From Schistocerca nitens (taxonomy: Eukaryota > Arthropoda > Insecta > Orthoptera > Acrididae), in NCBI RefSeq assembly GCF_023898315.1, contig NC_064616.1:539701602-539765601 (forward strand): DNA of 64,000 nucleotides, in the 5' to 3' direction. Numbering within the stretch: the first letter of the stretch is position 1; each line of letters opens with the position of its first letter. The notes beneath the pieces were generated by a model. It saw nothing but the letters and a program-made list of their open reading frames with translations. It was not told the DNA's origin and did not search any database. A program made the position numbers and the translations under genes. This document shows positions 23,200-35,040 of this stretch, piece after piece.

Positions 23200-25950
23200 T
23201 CCTAGCAGCTTCTCGAGATTCACTGTGCTCCACAACAACCCAGGAAATCACCGCGGTTTGGGGAATAGGCTTCAAAGACTAGCGGTACCCTTCCGTCAGA
23301 ACTATAAACGCACACCTACATTTTTGATTCTATGAATCTGACCTTCTCCCTTTTGGACAAGCGTTTTTGGGGTCCTAATTTAGAACCATCCAAGCTTTTT
23401 CGTGCAGCTGTGGTCTGCGTTTCCGTCGAGGCAAAATGGTGGCTTTGCCGCTGAGACCAGGTAGCCACATACCTGTCCTTGTGCATATTGAGGAAATATG
23501 GAAATAGAAGTGTTAAGCGCCACATAACGACATGTAACGGAAACGTCACGGCATTTACATATCAACAATAACTGTACAGTCTACCTGTTTTCACATAAAC
23601 AATTTGTCAAAGATCTTCCTCGGACAGAGCTATATCTTTCACAATTACCGTCTTCACGCTATTATTTGTGGTTTGGGCGAAGAGTTTATAACATGAGTTC
23701 AAAAGAATTAAGGGTTGGAAATACTGTAGAGTTGAACTACGTGCTTTTGCGGGATCATGACAGCAAATATTCCATAGAGTGATATACGTCCCCTAACAAT
23801 TCAGTGTAAATTGTAGTTAACTCCGTTCCTATGACGTTACAAGTGAGAGCATAAAATTCTCCGCTCAGGCCATCTAAACCAATTAATTGATTTGAAGTTA
23901 GTCTTTGTTCGTAGTATATGCACTGCGCAACAATATTAAAGGATCACTATTTTGAAACTTCGTCCCTGTCTCTCATTGCGACACAAAAGTTAGAAATTTG
24001 GCTCAACGGTGACAGAAGACTTCCTCTGGGGTGGTGAATAAATGTGACACCCTGCGACCTCACACTCCAGGCTCGGTGACGCTTTAAACAGCGAAGTGTC
24101 GCCACATGCTAAGAAATGGCCGGAAGTCGGAAGTTGGCGTGAGGTCTAAGCTATGTTACTGAAATGACACTGGCAGTAAATTTCATCAAAATCCTGCCCA
24201 ACGCCGTCGTAGAACGGTTACTCGATGGGATGGTCGTCACACTCGTCCTTACTCACTTTTCACACCTTCGTTTTACTCCTCAGCAGTTAAGGTCAGAACT
24301 GTTATGCCCAGCGTTTAAATTACGTCTATTTTTTATGGGTGGCCTAGAGAAACATTTGGGACACACCGCCTCTCAGAATCGACATTGAAAGGCTGCGGGG
24401 TGGACTAAAGTGCGCCAATGAAACCGCCTCTTCTCTTGTCATGTTGATTCCATGGATTTGACCGTCTAAAACGACAGTCTTTGGAGTGTCAGCAGTTTCG
24501 AATGCTGGCAGAGACTGTCAATATGTTGCTCATCCCACTGAAATGTCGTTTTTGTACGTGAAATATGCGGGAATCAACTTCCCTAAGGGACGGGTGGTTT
24601 CATCGGCACCCTTTATTTCATCTCCTAAGGTCTGTACTTGTTGATTTTAAGCGTTTCTGTGACTGAGATTTTTTCGTCCGCCACCCATAACAAAACTGCA
24701 AGATTTCAACGCCGAGCGTCTTGGTTCTTACTTGCTCAGCAAATGCAGCAAACTAACGTGTGAAATGTGTGCAAGTGAGGTTGTGACACTCTTATGTCTT
24801 GTGACAAGTATACGAAGGCGTTAGGAAGAATTTTGGTGAAATCTGCTCCCTATGTGACATCTCTAACCCACCTTATACCTCACATAAACTTCTGATCTCT
24901 GTCTTCTTCGCATGTGTCGGCACCTTCCTGACTGATACGTCGCTGAGCCCAAGTGTGACGTCGCAAGGCACCACGCCTTTGCATCGTTACAGAGAAAGAT
25001 CGTAGACACCTTTGAGCAAATTTTCGAACTTCTGCGTTGTAGTGGGAGATAATTTTTTGAACATAGTTATCCTTTAATTCTGTTGCGCAGTGTATTTCTT
25101 CGTCTGTGGTTCTAGTTACAAGGTCGGCGTTGTTACTCGATTTGACCACGGGATGAGTGTAGGATAAAACCGACTTCCCTGGCATCGATTCACTTACTTA
25201 CCCGAAGTAAAAATCCATACACTACTGCTTGACATAGTTACCGATAGCCGCTTGTTTTTCATATTCCTGCCTCCATGCATCGTATAGAATACGGGGAAAT
25301 CTTTATTTACCTCTCTTGTCTTCCGCGATGGTGTATTATACCCGTCAAGTTAACTGTATGAGATCAATCAGAGACAAAGCTCGCAGCATATTTCTCTCTA
25401 AGGATCGTTGTACTAAAGCTTCAATTTTTACTATAGTATGTTTTACACTGGAGCTGTTTGCATTTGGTCCCAAAGGGGTTACTGTATGCGTTTTAACCCA
25501 CTTTTATGTAACTTTCTTGTCCGTCTACCAGTTTAGTAAAAATGTTTGCATCTGATATTAACTAGAGACTTGAATATTTACAAGCAGTTTATCACTGTAT
25601 GGCAGTGCAATATTAACTCGGTTCTTGTTGGACTTCTTATTAGTGGTGGGAGTGGGGTTAGGAATGAAAACGTTTGATGACACCTGGTGCAGGGCCCCAC
25701 TGGAGAAGACCTTAGTCGATGTGTTTTGCCACTGATATGCACTGAGCATCCCCTCTCACGATGCAAGACCTTCACTACGGTCCAGGTGTATGTAAAGGAA
25801 CTGTGTGCACTGAGACGGAAGCAAAGGATTGCTCCTAACACGTGAAATGTAGTTGTTTGCTTTGATTAAACATTAATAATTACTGCATTGTGATGGTAAC
25901 TGTCACCTACTGTAACGAAACAAGGAATACAGATTACGTACATATATTGT
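23200..25950. other. Long stretch with no recognisable gene
   Basis: Contains several ORFs up to about 100 codons (for example 24,880-25,185 minus) with no family motif. Parts around 23,980-24,860 look like a dispersed repeat, but I could not pair termini or name it. Confidence 0.35.
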
Positions 25951-25956
25951 TAGGAC

Positions 25957-26340
25957 GTGTGTCGCTTAGGATCTGAGGAAATTCTCTCTGGATTCCAGCG
26001 GCTACCTGATTTGGTGAAGGCTGCCTGTCTTGTTTACGAGATGAAGGCAGAGCTCGCCATCTGCAGCATCGTTGATAGTACTGACTGCGGACCTTTGGTG
26101 CAGAGCCGGGTGGAGGGTCTGAATCTGAGGCTCATACGGTTTTCGACCGTGCTGGCTGCAGATTCCTTGACTTGCGCCATAGGGTGGTGGGGTTTCTGGT
26201 TGCACTGAATAGGTCAGGAGTTCAGTACACTCAGCTGGCGGCTACACGGGTGTGGCGTGGACTGGGAGGTTTTTTAGGTTAGAAGGCCTCGGGAAAGTAC
26301 GGGGTAGGCTGCAACCTCAAAGGGAGCATGGCTAATTCAG
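25957..26340 (+). pseudogene. ORF1 esterase-domain remnant of CR1-like LINE
   Basis: Reads CRLGSEEILSGFQRLPDLVK, then CGPLVQSRVEGLNLRLIRFS: the C-terminal half of the same SGNH-like domain seen in the minus-strand LINE (LGTEAILSSYRRLADLVKT...RVEGLNQRLHRLS). The block I serine segment is lost by 5' truncation. The final His-containing stretch is frameshifted after 26,150. Confidence 0.65.
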
Positions 26341-26347
26341 GACGTGC

Positions 26348-27361
26348 TTGGATCAAGGAACAGTCGGAATTGTAGTTGTAAATTGTTGTAGTTATACTGG
26401 GAAAGTCCCTGAGCTTCAAGCGCTAATAGAATGCACAGATGCTGAAATCGTTATAGGTACAGAGAGCTGGCTAAAGCCTGAAATAAGTTCTGCTAAAGTT
26501 TTTACGAAGTCTCAGACGGTGTTCAGGAAAGATAGATTAGGCAGAATTGGTAGTGGAGTGTTTGTGTCTGTCAGTAGTGGTTTATCTTGTAGTGAAGTCG
26601 AAGTAGATACTCCGTGCAAATTGGTATGGGTGGAGGTTATACTTAACAGCCGAACTAAGTTAATAATTGGCTCCTTCTACCGACCCCCAGACTCCGATGA
26701 TATAGTTGCTGAACAGTTCAGAGAAAATTTGAGTCTCGTAACAAATAAATACTCCACTCATACGCTTATAGGTGGTGGGGACTTCAACCTTCCCTCGATA
26801 TGTTTGCAAAAATACTTGTTCAAAACTGGTGGTAGGCGGAAAACATCTTCCGAGATTGTCCTAAATGCTTTCTCCGAAAATTGTTTCGAACAGTTAGTCC
26901 ACGAACCCACGCGAATTGTAAATGGTTGCGAAAACACACTTGACCTCTTAGCCACAAATAATCCAGAGCTAATAGAGAGCATCATGACTGAAACAGGAAT
27001 TAGTGATCACAAGGTCGTTGTAGCTAGGATCAATACCGTTTCTTCCAAATCCACCAGAAACAAACGAAAAATAATTTTATTTAAAAAAGGGGATAAAGTG
27101 TCACTAGAAGCCTTCCTAAGAGACAATCTCCATTCCTTCCGAACTGACTATGCAAATGTAGACGAGCTGAGGCTCAAATTCCAAGATATAGTAGCAACAG
27201 CAATTGAGAGATTCATACCTCATAAACTGGTAAGAGATGGAACTGATCCCCCATGGTACACAAAACAGGTCCGAACGCTGTTGCAGAGGCAACGGAAAAC
27301 GCATGCGAAGTTAAGAAGAACGCGAAATCCCGAAGATTGGCTAAAATTTACAGACGCGTGA
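26348..27361 (+). CDS. AP endonuclease of CR1-like LINE
   Basis: About 337 codons open. APE blocks appear in order: VVNCCSYTGKVPEL, GTESWLKPEI (catalytic Glu), SFYRPPDSDD, GGGDFNLPSI (metal-binding Asp-Asn), LDLLATNNPELI and GISDHKVVVA (catalytic Asp-His). A linker with DPPWYTKQVRTLLQRQRKTH then leads toward the RT. The first reported codon is a non-ATG, so the true start may be upstream or shared with the polyprotein. The frame closes with TGA at 27,359-27,361 just before the RT linker, which separates it from the RT. It is the most intact LINE domain in the window. Confidence 0.8.
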   Translation: MDQGTVGIVVVNCCSYTGKVPELQALIECTDAEIVIGTESWLKPEISSAKVFTKSQTVFRKDRLGRIGSGVFVSVSSGLSCSEVEVDTPCKLVWVEVILNSRTKLIIGSFYRPPDSDDIVAEQFRENLSLVTNKYSTHTLIGGGDFNLPSICLQKYLFKTGGRRKTSSEIVLNAFSENCFEQLVHEPTRIVNGCENTLDLLATNNPELIESIMTETGISDHKVVVARINTVSSKSTRNKRKIILFKKGDKVSLEAFLRDNLHSFRTDYANVDELRLKFQDIVATAIERFIPHKLVRDGTDPPWYTKQVRTLLQRQRKTHAKLRRTRNPEDWLKFTDA

Positions 27362-27364
27362 AAT

Positions 27365-29164
27365 ATGGCACGGGTTTCAATGCGAGATGCCTTTAATAGG
27401 TTCCACAACGAAACATTGTCTCGAAATTTGGTAGAAAATTCGAAGAAATTCTGGTCGTATGTAAGGTACACAAGCGGCAAGACGCAGTCAATACCTTCGC
27501 TGCGCAGTGCCGATGGTACTGTTACCGACGACTGTGCCGCTAACGCGGCGTTATTAAACGCAGTTTTCCGAAATTCCTTCACCAGGGAAGACGAATGAAA
27601 TAGTCCAGAATTTGAAACACGAACAGCAGCTAGCATGAGTTTCTTTGAAGTAGATACCTTAGGGGTTGCGAAGCAACTCAAATCGCTTGATATGAGCAAG
27701 TCTTCAGGTCCAGATTGTATACCTATTAGGTTCCTTTCAGATTACGCTGATACAATAGCTCCCTACTAAGCAATCATATACAACGGCTCGCTCACCGATA
27801 GATCTGTACCTACAGATTGGAAAATTGCGCAGGTCGCACCAGTGTTTAAGAAGGGTAGTAGGAGTAATCCATAGAACTACAGACCTATATCACTGACGTC
27901 GGTTTACAGTAGGGTTTTGGAGCATATACTGTATTCAAACATTATGAATCACCTCGAAGGGAACGATCTATTGATACGTAATCAGCATGGTTTCAGAAAA
28001 CATCGGTTCTTGTGCAACGCAGCTAGCTCTTTATTCGCACGAAGTAATGGCCGCTATCGACAGGGGATCTCAAGTTGATTCCGTATTTCTAGATTTCCGG
28101 AAAGCTTTTGACACCGTTCCTCACAAGCGACTCCTAATCAAGCTGCGGGCCTATGGGGTATCGTCTCAGTTGTGCGACTGGATTCGTGATTTCCTGTCAG
28201 GAAGGTCGCAGTTCGTAGTAATAGACGGCAAATCATCGAGTAAAACTGAAGTGATATCAGGTGTTCCCCAGGGAAGCGTCCTGGGACCTCTGCTGTTTGT
28301 GGCCGAGCGGTTCTAGGCGCGACCGCTACGGTCGCAGGTTCGAATCCTGCCTCGGGCATGGATGTTTGTGATATCCTTAGGTTAGTTAGGTTTAAGTAGT
28401 TCTACGTTCTAGGGGATTGATGACCTCAGCTGTTAAGTCCCATAGTGCGCAGAGCCATTTGAACCACTTTTGAACCTCTGCTGTTCTTGATCTATATAAA
28501 TGACCTGGGTGACAATTTGAGCAGTTCTCTTAGGTTGTTCGCAGATGATGCTGTAATTTACCGTCTAGTAAGGTCATCCGAAGACCAATATCAGTTGCAA
28601 AGCGATTTAGAAAAGATAGCTGTATATTGTGGCAGGTGGCAGTTGACGCTAAATAACGAAAAGTGTGAGGTGGTCCACATGAGTTCCAAAAGAAATGCGT
28701 TGGAACTCGATTACTCGATAAATAGTACAATTCTCAAGGCTGTCAATTCAACTAAGTACCTGGGTGTTAAAATTACGAACAACTTCAGTTGGAAAGCCCA
28801 CATAGATAATATTGAGGGGAAGGCGAGCCAAAGGTTGCTTTTCATTGGCAGGACACTTAGGAGATGCAACAAGTCCACTAAAGAGACAGCTTACACTACA
28901 CTCGGTCGTCTGTTAGAATATTGCCGCGCGGTGTGGGATCCTTACCAGGTGGGATTGACGGAGGACATTCAAAGGTTGCAAAAAAGGGCAACTCGTTTCG
29001 TATTATCACGTAATAGGCGAGAGAGTGTGGCAGATATGATATGCGAGTTGGGATGGAAGTCTGTAGAGCAAAGACGTTTTTCGTCGCGGCGAGATCTATT
29101 TATGAAATTTCAGTCACCAACTATCTCTTCCGAATGCGAAAATATTTTGTTGAGCCCAACCTAG
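27365..29164 (+). pseudogene. Reverse transcriptase of CR1-like LINE, broken by stops and SINE
   Basis: 27,365-27,598 is the pre-RT linker (VENSKKFWSYVRY). 27,600-27,986 carries NYRPISLTSVYSRVLEHI with in-frame stops just before it. 27,987-28,297 carries DSVFLDFRKAFDTVPHKRLL (first catalytic Asp) and SGVPQGSVLGPLLF. After the SINE, 28,487-29,164 carries LFADDAVIYR (FADD), KYLGVKI and the C-terminal thumb region ending ENILLSPT. The order matches the CR1/jockey RT. At least two stops, a frame change and the SINE make it inactive. Confidence 0.85.
28298..28473 (+). mobile_element. SINE with target duplication, inserted in RT
   Basis: Short SINE (176 bp) lacking about 15-20 bases between the A and B boxes (GGTTCTAGGCGC runs straight into GACCGCTACGGTCGC). 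B box GGTTCGAATCC at 28,337-28,347, body CTCGGGCATGGATGTTTGTG, tail ATTGATGACC. It is flanked by the 12-bp direct repeat ACCTCTGCTGTT (28,286-28,297 and 28,474-28,485). It splits the RT between LGPLLF and the following IYIND block. Confidence 0.9.
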
Positions 29165-29356
29165 ATAGGTAGGAATTATCATCAAAATAAAATAAGAGAA
29201 ATCAGTGCTCGAACAGAAAGGTTTAGGTGTTCGTTTTGCCCGCGTGCTCTTCGGGAGTGGAATGGTAGAGAGATAGTATGATTGTCGTTCGTTGAACCCA
29301 CTGCCAAGCACTTAAATATGAATTGCAGAGTAATCATGTAGATGTAGATGTAGATT

Positions 29357-31040
29357 GCACAGAACAACAAGGGTTAAATACTCATCACGGGACAATGAGT
29401 GTGTATACACATTTGAGAGCGTGATAAATATGAATCGTCGGAGGGAAATGCCTGGAAAAGTTCTCGTAAGTTACACCGAAAAAACATGAAATCGTGTTAC
29501 CTAACTGGTAATCGCTGAGCTAAAGAGTTGGCGATGATTGAATCGGAAGGTTGGTGAGTAAAGAGACACAGAACCCCAGAGATTAAAATTATCGTCGAAA
29601 GGTCACCATGGACTGACTGACGAATCCGAACCGACGTGCCTACCATCTCACAAGAATTTCCAACGCCGCGTCTGTGACACTTATTTCATTTGTGTTAGTC
29701 CATTTATGGCGTTGTTTGATAGTTCACTGTCTTAGGCGGAAATTCAAGCGCCACCACGCGTGTCGGAAAGGAGAGAGCAGAGAGGGCTGTACATCATCTG
29801 CGCGAGACGAGGTGCAGCGAGATGCCAGGCAGGGTCCGACGCTAGCAGGGCACGACGCATCAGCTCGTGAATTGCCTTATCGTGATGTGGTGAAGAAGAC
29901 AGTTCTCTGCGCCTCTCGATGACCTAGTCTGTCTACTATGTGTCCCGGCAAAGAAGTGCTTACTATGGCTGTCAGCGAAGAAGTGTCTGATACTTCACTC
30001 TCCGGCTCCTTCTCTGTGTGAGAGCACCAAAGCTGCCATTTTGGCGAATCTGAGACTGTATACTTGATTTTTCCAATTCCAAAACCTCCTAAATTTTCTT
30101 TTAAGTTTCCGAACGCCAACCTATCCGGAATCCTCTCTCTAACAACTTGACAGAGGGCGGCCGCTCACATGGCTCAGGTGGTTGTCGCTATTCACCAGCG
30201 TGCATCCAGTCAGCCGCCTCTTCTGCTGAATGCAGACCAAGAGGAGCAGAAATTGTAGGGACCATGCTTTCACTCTCCGCCAACCACCAGAATGAAATAA
30301 ACAAGCACTTTAGAATTAAGAGAAGTTAAGGGAAATCTCCCATAATCTTTGCCCACTCGCCCGTGTAATACCACTCTATTGTACATACATCGAAATCTAC
30401 TGATTAATTAAACTTACCTTATCGGTTTATTAAGTGTGCTGAGTGAAATGGACAGTGAAACACTAGCCTGACTACAGCCTGACGTGTTTCATTGGCATCC
30501 GCCCTGCTCGACTGGTATGTTATTCAAGTAGGATTCTGTTCAGCAGGATATCTGCATACGGGTATGGTTGAGGAGAGTGAGTCGGAGGAGGGGGAAGGAA
30601 GAGAAGAATTGTGAAAGGAGGTAGAAAGAAATAGACAGAGACTGGGGAGGGAGGAAATACACATAGAATGAAGTGGGGAAGATTGCGCACTTAAAGTTTA
30701 ATTAGGGATATACTGAAGGGAACTTCACAAGGTACAATTGTCTTTCAACTGTCACTTCATCTGAATTTTGCTTATTACACAACAGCGTCCGAAAGTCATA
30801 TGTACACTTCAAACAGTAACTCGCTCTTAGTAAAGATAAAAAAAGAAAAAAAGGAGTAATACAAATGCGCAGTCTTACCCGACCGTGGGGTAAGGGTATG
30901 TTTCTAGTGGGGTAAATTTCCGCGTTATTATTAAATGTGAAAACAATACGTGTCATTCAGTTCTTCTTCTTTATTTAATTTATAGAGTACATAAACAAAA
31001 TATGTATTGTTTCTCATCATATAACACTTACTCTTGATAC
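29357..31040. other. No recognisable gene
   Basis: Short ORFs only. A purine-rich stretch lies at about 30,563-30,680. No motif or repeat structure recognised. Confidence 0.35.
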
Positions 31041-31042
31041 TA

Positions 31043-31704
31043 CGAGGGGCGTTCAGAAAGTAAGCTCCGATCGGTCGCGAAATGGAAACGACTATGAAAA
31101 TCCGATAAAGCTTTACACAGAAGTGTTGGGTAGTGTCTCTAGTATAACCCCAGTTAGCATCACGTCGCTCTTCTCATTTCTGAGCTCGCAGTGAGTGCGT
31201 AAAGATGTCTAGAAAATAGTGTCTGCCGCCAAGTACGAGGGCCTGGTGAGAAATTTCGCCTGAAGCTATGCAGCTAACATTACATAACTGTCGTGCTGTT
31301 TCTTCTTCAAGACAATTCTCAGCCGCATTCTGCAGGGGCAATGAAGATGCTCCTGCATCGTTTTCAAATGGAAATGTGAGATTACCCACAATACAGTCCG
31401 CAATTGTCTCCCACTGAGTTTCATCTCTGGTCACATGAACCGCTGTCTTTGAAGACAACATTTTGACACAGACAACGAGGTGTAGGCCAGCGTGGAGAAT
31501 TGGCGGAAAACACTGGCGGCTGCCTTCTATGATGAGGCTATTGAAAAGTTGGTACAACGCTATGACAAAAGTCTAAGTCAGAACGGCGACTACGTAGAGA
31601 AGTAGCTGAAAGGTGTAGCTAATTGTTACAAGTAAAACGTTTCTGATGTTCACTGTGGTTTCAATTTGGCAATCAGTCGGAGCTTACTTTCTGAACAGGC
31701 CTCG
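31043..31704 (+). mobile_element. Internally deleted mariner-like element with both TIRs
   Basis: The left end CGAGGGGCGTTCAGAAAGTA (31,043) matches, inverted, the right end (reverse complement reads CGAGGCCTGTTCAGAAAGTA, 31,704). TA dinucleotides flank both sides (31,041-31,042 and 31,705-31,706), the normal mariner target duplication. Inside, plus-strand frames near 31,270-31,450 read VLFLLQDNSQPHSAGAMKML (second catalytic Asp) and DYPQYSPQLSPTEFHLW (third acidic block). Only the C-terminal third of the transposase remains in 662 bp, so it is non-autonomous. Confidence 0.85.
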
Positions 31705-31793
31705 TATATTTTTTGTAATGAACAGTTCTGCGACCTCTCAGCAAAACCCTGCAAAAATATTCCAATCCGACGAAAAGCTGTTTCACAGAGAAC

Positions 31794-33560
31794 TCAGATA
31801 ATGTGTCGAGGACATTCATATCGAGAACAGGATTCATGCCAGCACTCCTCGCAGTTGAGACATTGAATCCAGTAATCTGTTGGTGGATGTTTGTACTTTT
31901 CGGTGAAGCCTGGGCAGTAAAAACATTGTAAATTTTTCGTCGACCTATTTAAGTTTTGCTTTGCTTTCTTTTTCTTTGCCTGATCTCAATCAAACAGTTT
32001 ACTTTTTGGTTTCTTCATTTCTTGTTCTGTTGATTGTGATTCCTGTTGCTTCTTGAATGGGGCCCCATATACTATTTCTGATTTCCTCCCCTTTCTTCTG
32101 ACTTTCTTGACAATCTTTTGTTCTTGGCATTGGAATTATTTCTTTTGGGAAACGTAAGTACTTATTCCGGGTTATGATTAATTTGTAGATATCTGTGAAC
32201 ATTGGCTTCGGAGAGATCCAGATCCAACTTTGGAAGCATCATTAAATTTGTCACTTTTGTCTGTAACAATCGAAGACAGGAAGTCTTCCTCGGTGAATAT
32301 GTGACGATCGATTTCATAAATGTCACATATCTAGCACGCCTTTGTTGTCTTTGTCACTGTGGCCGTACTTCATAAGCATTTTCAATCAGTTCAGCAATAA
32401 ATTCTGGCGAATTTATGTATGCCGGGTCGGCCACTGCTCGCATATTGGTGCGGCTTGAAAAGCAGTGATCCACTTGCTGCAATTTATGACTCCTGTTTGG
32501 AGGCATTTTAAATTCATGAATATTATGGTCCCTGCAATAAAGGACAGCACTCAAACGCAAATGTGACACGATATCGTCCAAAAATTAACAACACTGGGTT
32601 TTGTTCTGTTGGCTGTATATGTTTCACAAAACGTTGCAGCCATGTGGGATACAGATCTGAGTTGATGCACCCGGTGTCCGAGCACATTATTTGTAACCCA
32701 GGAGGGGCGCCATTCTTCATACTCCCCTTCATCCTTTTGTGAGGCAACATTCCTGCAGACATTATAACCCATCACCCCTTCCCTACTTGCAGCTCTCACA
32801 TAACATACCACCGTTATCAGCTGATCTCTTTCCACTTTATCCAAATGCAATTTTGTCCACGTGCTTCTTGCCGCATGTTGCAATCACTGTCGGTACTTTG
32901 TTAGTAACTGTTATAATCCCAAACTCATTCACGTCAAATACACCATGAGGTTCAAATTTATATCTATCCATTAGCGACGAGAGATTGTCAAAGAAGATGC
33001 CTGCTAGCTGTTTGTTGAACACCATCGACAGTCCAAGGTTAGTTTTCTATGGCATCCGAAGGCTAAGATTTCGTCCCGGCACTAAATTAAAAGCTCAGTG
33101 TTTTTGGACCATCGTAAAGTTTTTGTCAAATATTATTGTTCACTATTCCTTCAGAGTAGTCATGAACTAATCTTCTGAAATCATTCTGTATCATACCATA
33201 ATAGCATCTCTCCAAAGATCTGTAGTATTCGGCAAGTTCCAGTTCCTACGCATCATTATGAGTTTTTCTCAATTTTCCCTGTTCGTTTAGCCCATAATCC
33301 TGGAAAAAGTGGGGGTAGCGGTGTTAATTTTAATCTTATCTTTACGTAGTCGGCAGTCCCCAACATAAAAAAAAGCATAGAGATAAAAGTACCCTTGAAA
33401 GGGCTTCGCACCTCTTTTATGCGATTTCTGAGGGCAACTTCACTTAGTCTAAGCTCCCTCACTACCTGACGTTTAGACTTCACCTTACTCAAACCCTCTT
33501 TTGCAGCTTAGAGCATTTCTAGACTGCATAAGTCCCGTTCTGTTTCCCCTTTGCAGCCGC
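31794..33560 (-). pseudogene. pogo/Tigger-like DDE transposase with PHD-like tail, inactive
   Basis: Minus-strand frames read in order: KQVVRELRLSEVALRNRIKE (helix-turn-helix, about 33,480-33,410); FEPHGVFDVNEFGIITVTNK at about 32,960, where the family has Asn-Val-Asp-Glu-Thr-Gly, so the first catalytic Asp is displaced; RDQLITVVCYVRAA; NGAPPGLQIMCSDTGCINSD; NPVLLIFGRYR, where the second catalytic Asp is lost; and MPPNRSHKLQQVDHCF. The C-terminal part (31,999-32,202) is basic. The last segment near 31,900-31,794 reads WIQCLNCEECWHESCSRYEC, a Cys/His PHD-like treble clef. At least three frame changes. pogo transposases cut and paste at TA. Confidence 0.75.
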
Positions 33561-35040
33561 TAAAACAGAAGAAATGGCTCTTTGAATACTTCTATCGATG
33601 TACAATATCCACCTATAACGTTCATATCAGCTCCATATCAATGAAAAGCTGATAATTAAAACGGATGGGATAAGATTATGCACTGTGCCCTTTACCCGAC
33701 CTGTGACATGTAAATTTGTCCCATACATTCTACGAGACTATCGCTTTTGTCAGCACATGGAAACGCATTGCAGTAACACCGATGTGTTAATATATCACAA
33801 GACTGACAATACATAGTAGTACACAACGGAAAACAGTTATAACTCGTAAAACAATTATTGCCCAAGTTACAGCTTATTTCCACAACACAAAATTTTATTT
33901 GAAAGTAATGTAAAACAGTTCTTACCGCACTGAGCAGCCGTTAATACCAGGATAGCCACCAGTATACGACAACAAAGAGTCTGGCACAGAGACCATTTCG
34001 TACCCAGCCGAGTAGTCAACTGCTGGAGTATTGAAACTGAGATACAACCTTGGGCCATCTTAGCCACCGTGCTGACTTAACCCACTGAACTCTATAGTGG
34101 TGGGAGGAAGGAATAAACAGAGAGAGAGGGGGTGGACTGAATGGTCAAAGAGAGGGGGGAGTCAATGTATGGAGAACCAGAGTAGGTGGAGGTGGAAATG
34201 GTCAGAGAGAGAGGGACAGAGGACAATAGACCAGAGTGGCGTGTGGGGGGGGGGGGGGGGGGGCGCTGGTGTCGGTGAAGGTGGGAGAGGGTCGTCATCC
34301 CATATTACAGGTATTCCTGAAAATTTGTTATTGTGAATTTATTACAGCTGTGAAAACACTTGTACCATTTTAAACGAAAACGTTGATCACATGAAGCACA
34401 TAATTCATACATGAATATATCCTCACCTTACTATTATCTATTGCATGCACCTCACATTCTATTTTAAGAACTGAAGAGTATTTTCAAGGCCACTAAAAAC
34501 CCAGATCACAAAATTTCAGCACTATCTGTACAGGGTTAGGGTCCTTTATGGCACTCAGAGAAATTATTCTATACATTTTAATCTGATTTAAAAGCGTGAT
34601 AAAGTAAATGATTTTTATTTAAATAATAATTTTTATTTGCCGTTTTGAAGACTGCACCCACCACATTGTGCACATTGGATATATAGACTCCGATCAAAGT
34701 CAGTTCTTCCGAATACCGTTGACCTTCAGCAGCAATTCTTCAGGCGTTAAACTGCCACTCACTCCATCCCATGAATGTATCTTGGTCATTATGCTGCGCA
34801 GCTACATGAAACGTGCAGTGATACGAGAAGTTAATGGGGCATTCTTCCAAGCCAAGTAAGTCATGTATAAAGTCTTCCGTTACATAAACCCTATCGGGTC
34901 TGCTCATTGAACCACTGGATAATTTTGCGTCTCCTCGAACAAGCGGGTGGAGGTGATACGAAGTACCTATTAAATCTAGTAATTTCATCACGGAACACAT
35001 TACTTCTCACGAGTTCGCTGCGGCATTTATTGGGTGTATA
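33561..35040. other. No confirmed gene; purine tract and poly-G run
   Basis: A GA-rich tract (34,105-34,244) ends in a run of 19 G (34,245-34,263), which could form a triplex or quadruplex. A minus-strand frame at 34,740-35,000 encodes an 86-residue, non-repetitive peptide (RPDRVYVTEDFIHDLLGLEE region) that I could not assign. It could be a decayed coding exon or chance. Confidence 0.4.

Larger units (their letters stand above)
25955..29356 (+). mobile_element. CR1-like non-LTR retrotransposon, 5'-truncated
   Basis: Plus-strand LINE starting inside ORF1 (esterase-like remnant 25,957-26,208). The endonuclease is open at 26,348-27,361 and the RT is broken at 27,365-29,164. The 3' UTR ends in a GATGTA simple repeat (29,338-29,356). 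It is closely related in gene order and protein blocks to the minus-strand element at 16,857-21,590, but better preserved. A SINE interrupts the RT. A 5' truncation inside ORF1 is the usual product of incomplete target-primed reverse transcription. Target duplication not resolved. Confidence 0.85.

Noticed and set aside
24880..25185. 101-codon minus-strand ORF as a host gene
   Set aside because: No domain, no signal, no neighbouring coding exons. Length is within chance expectation.
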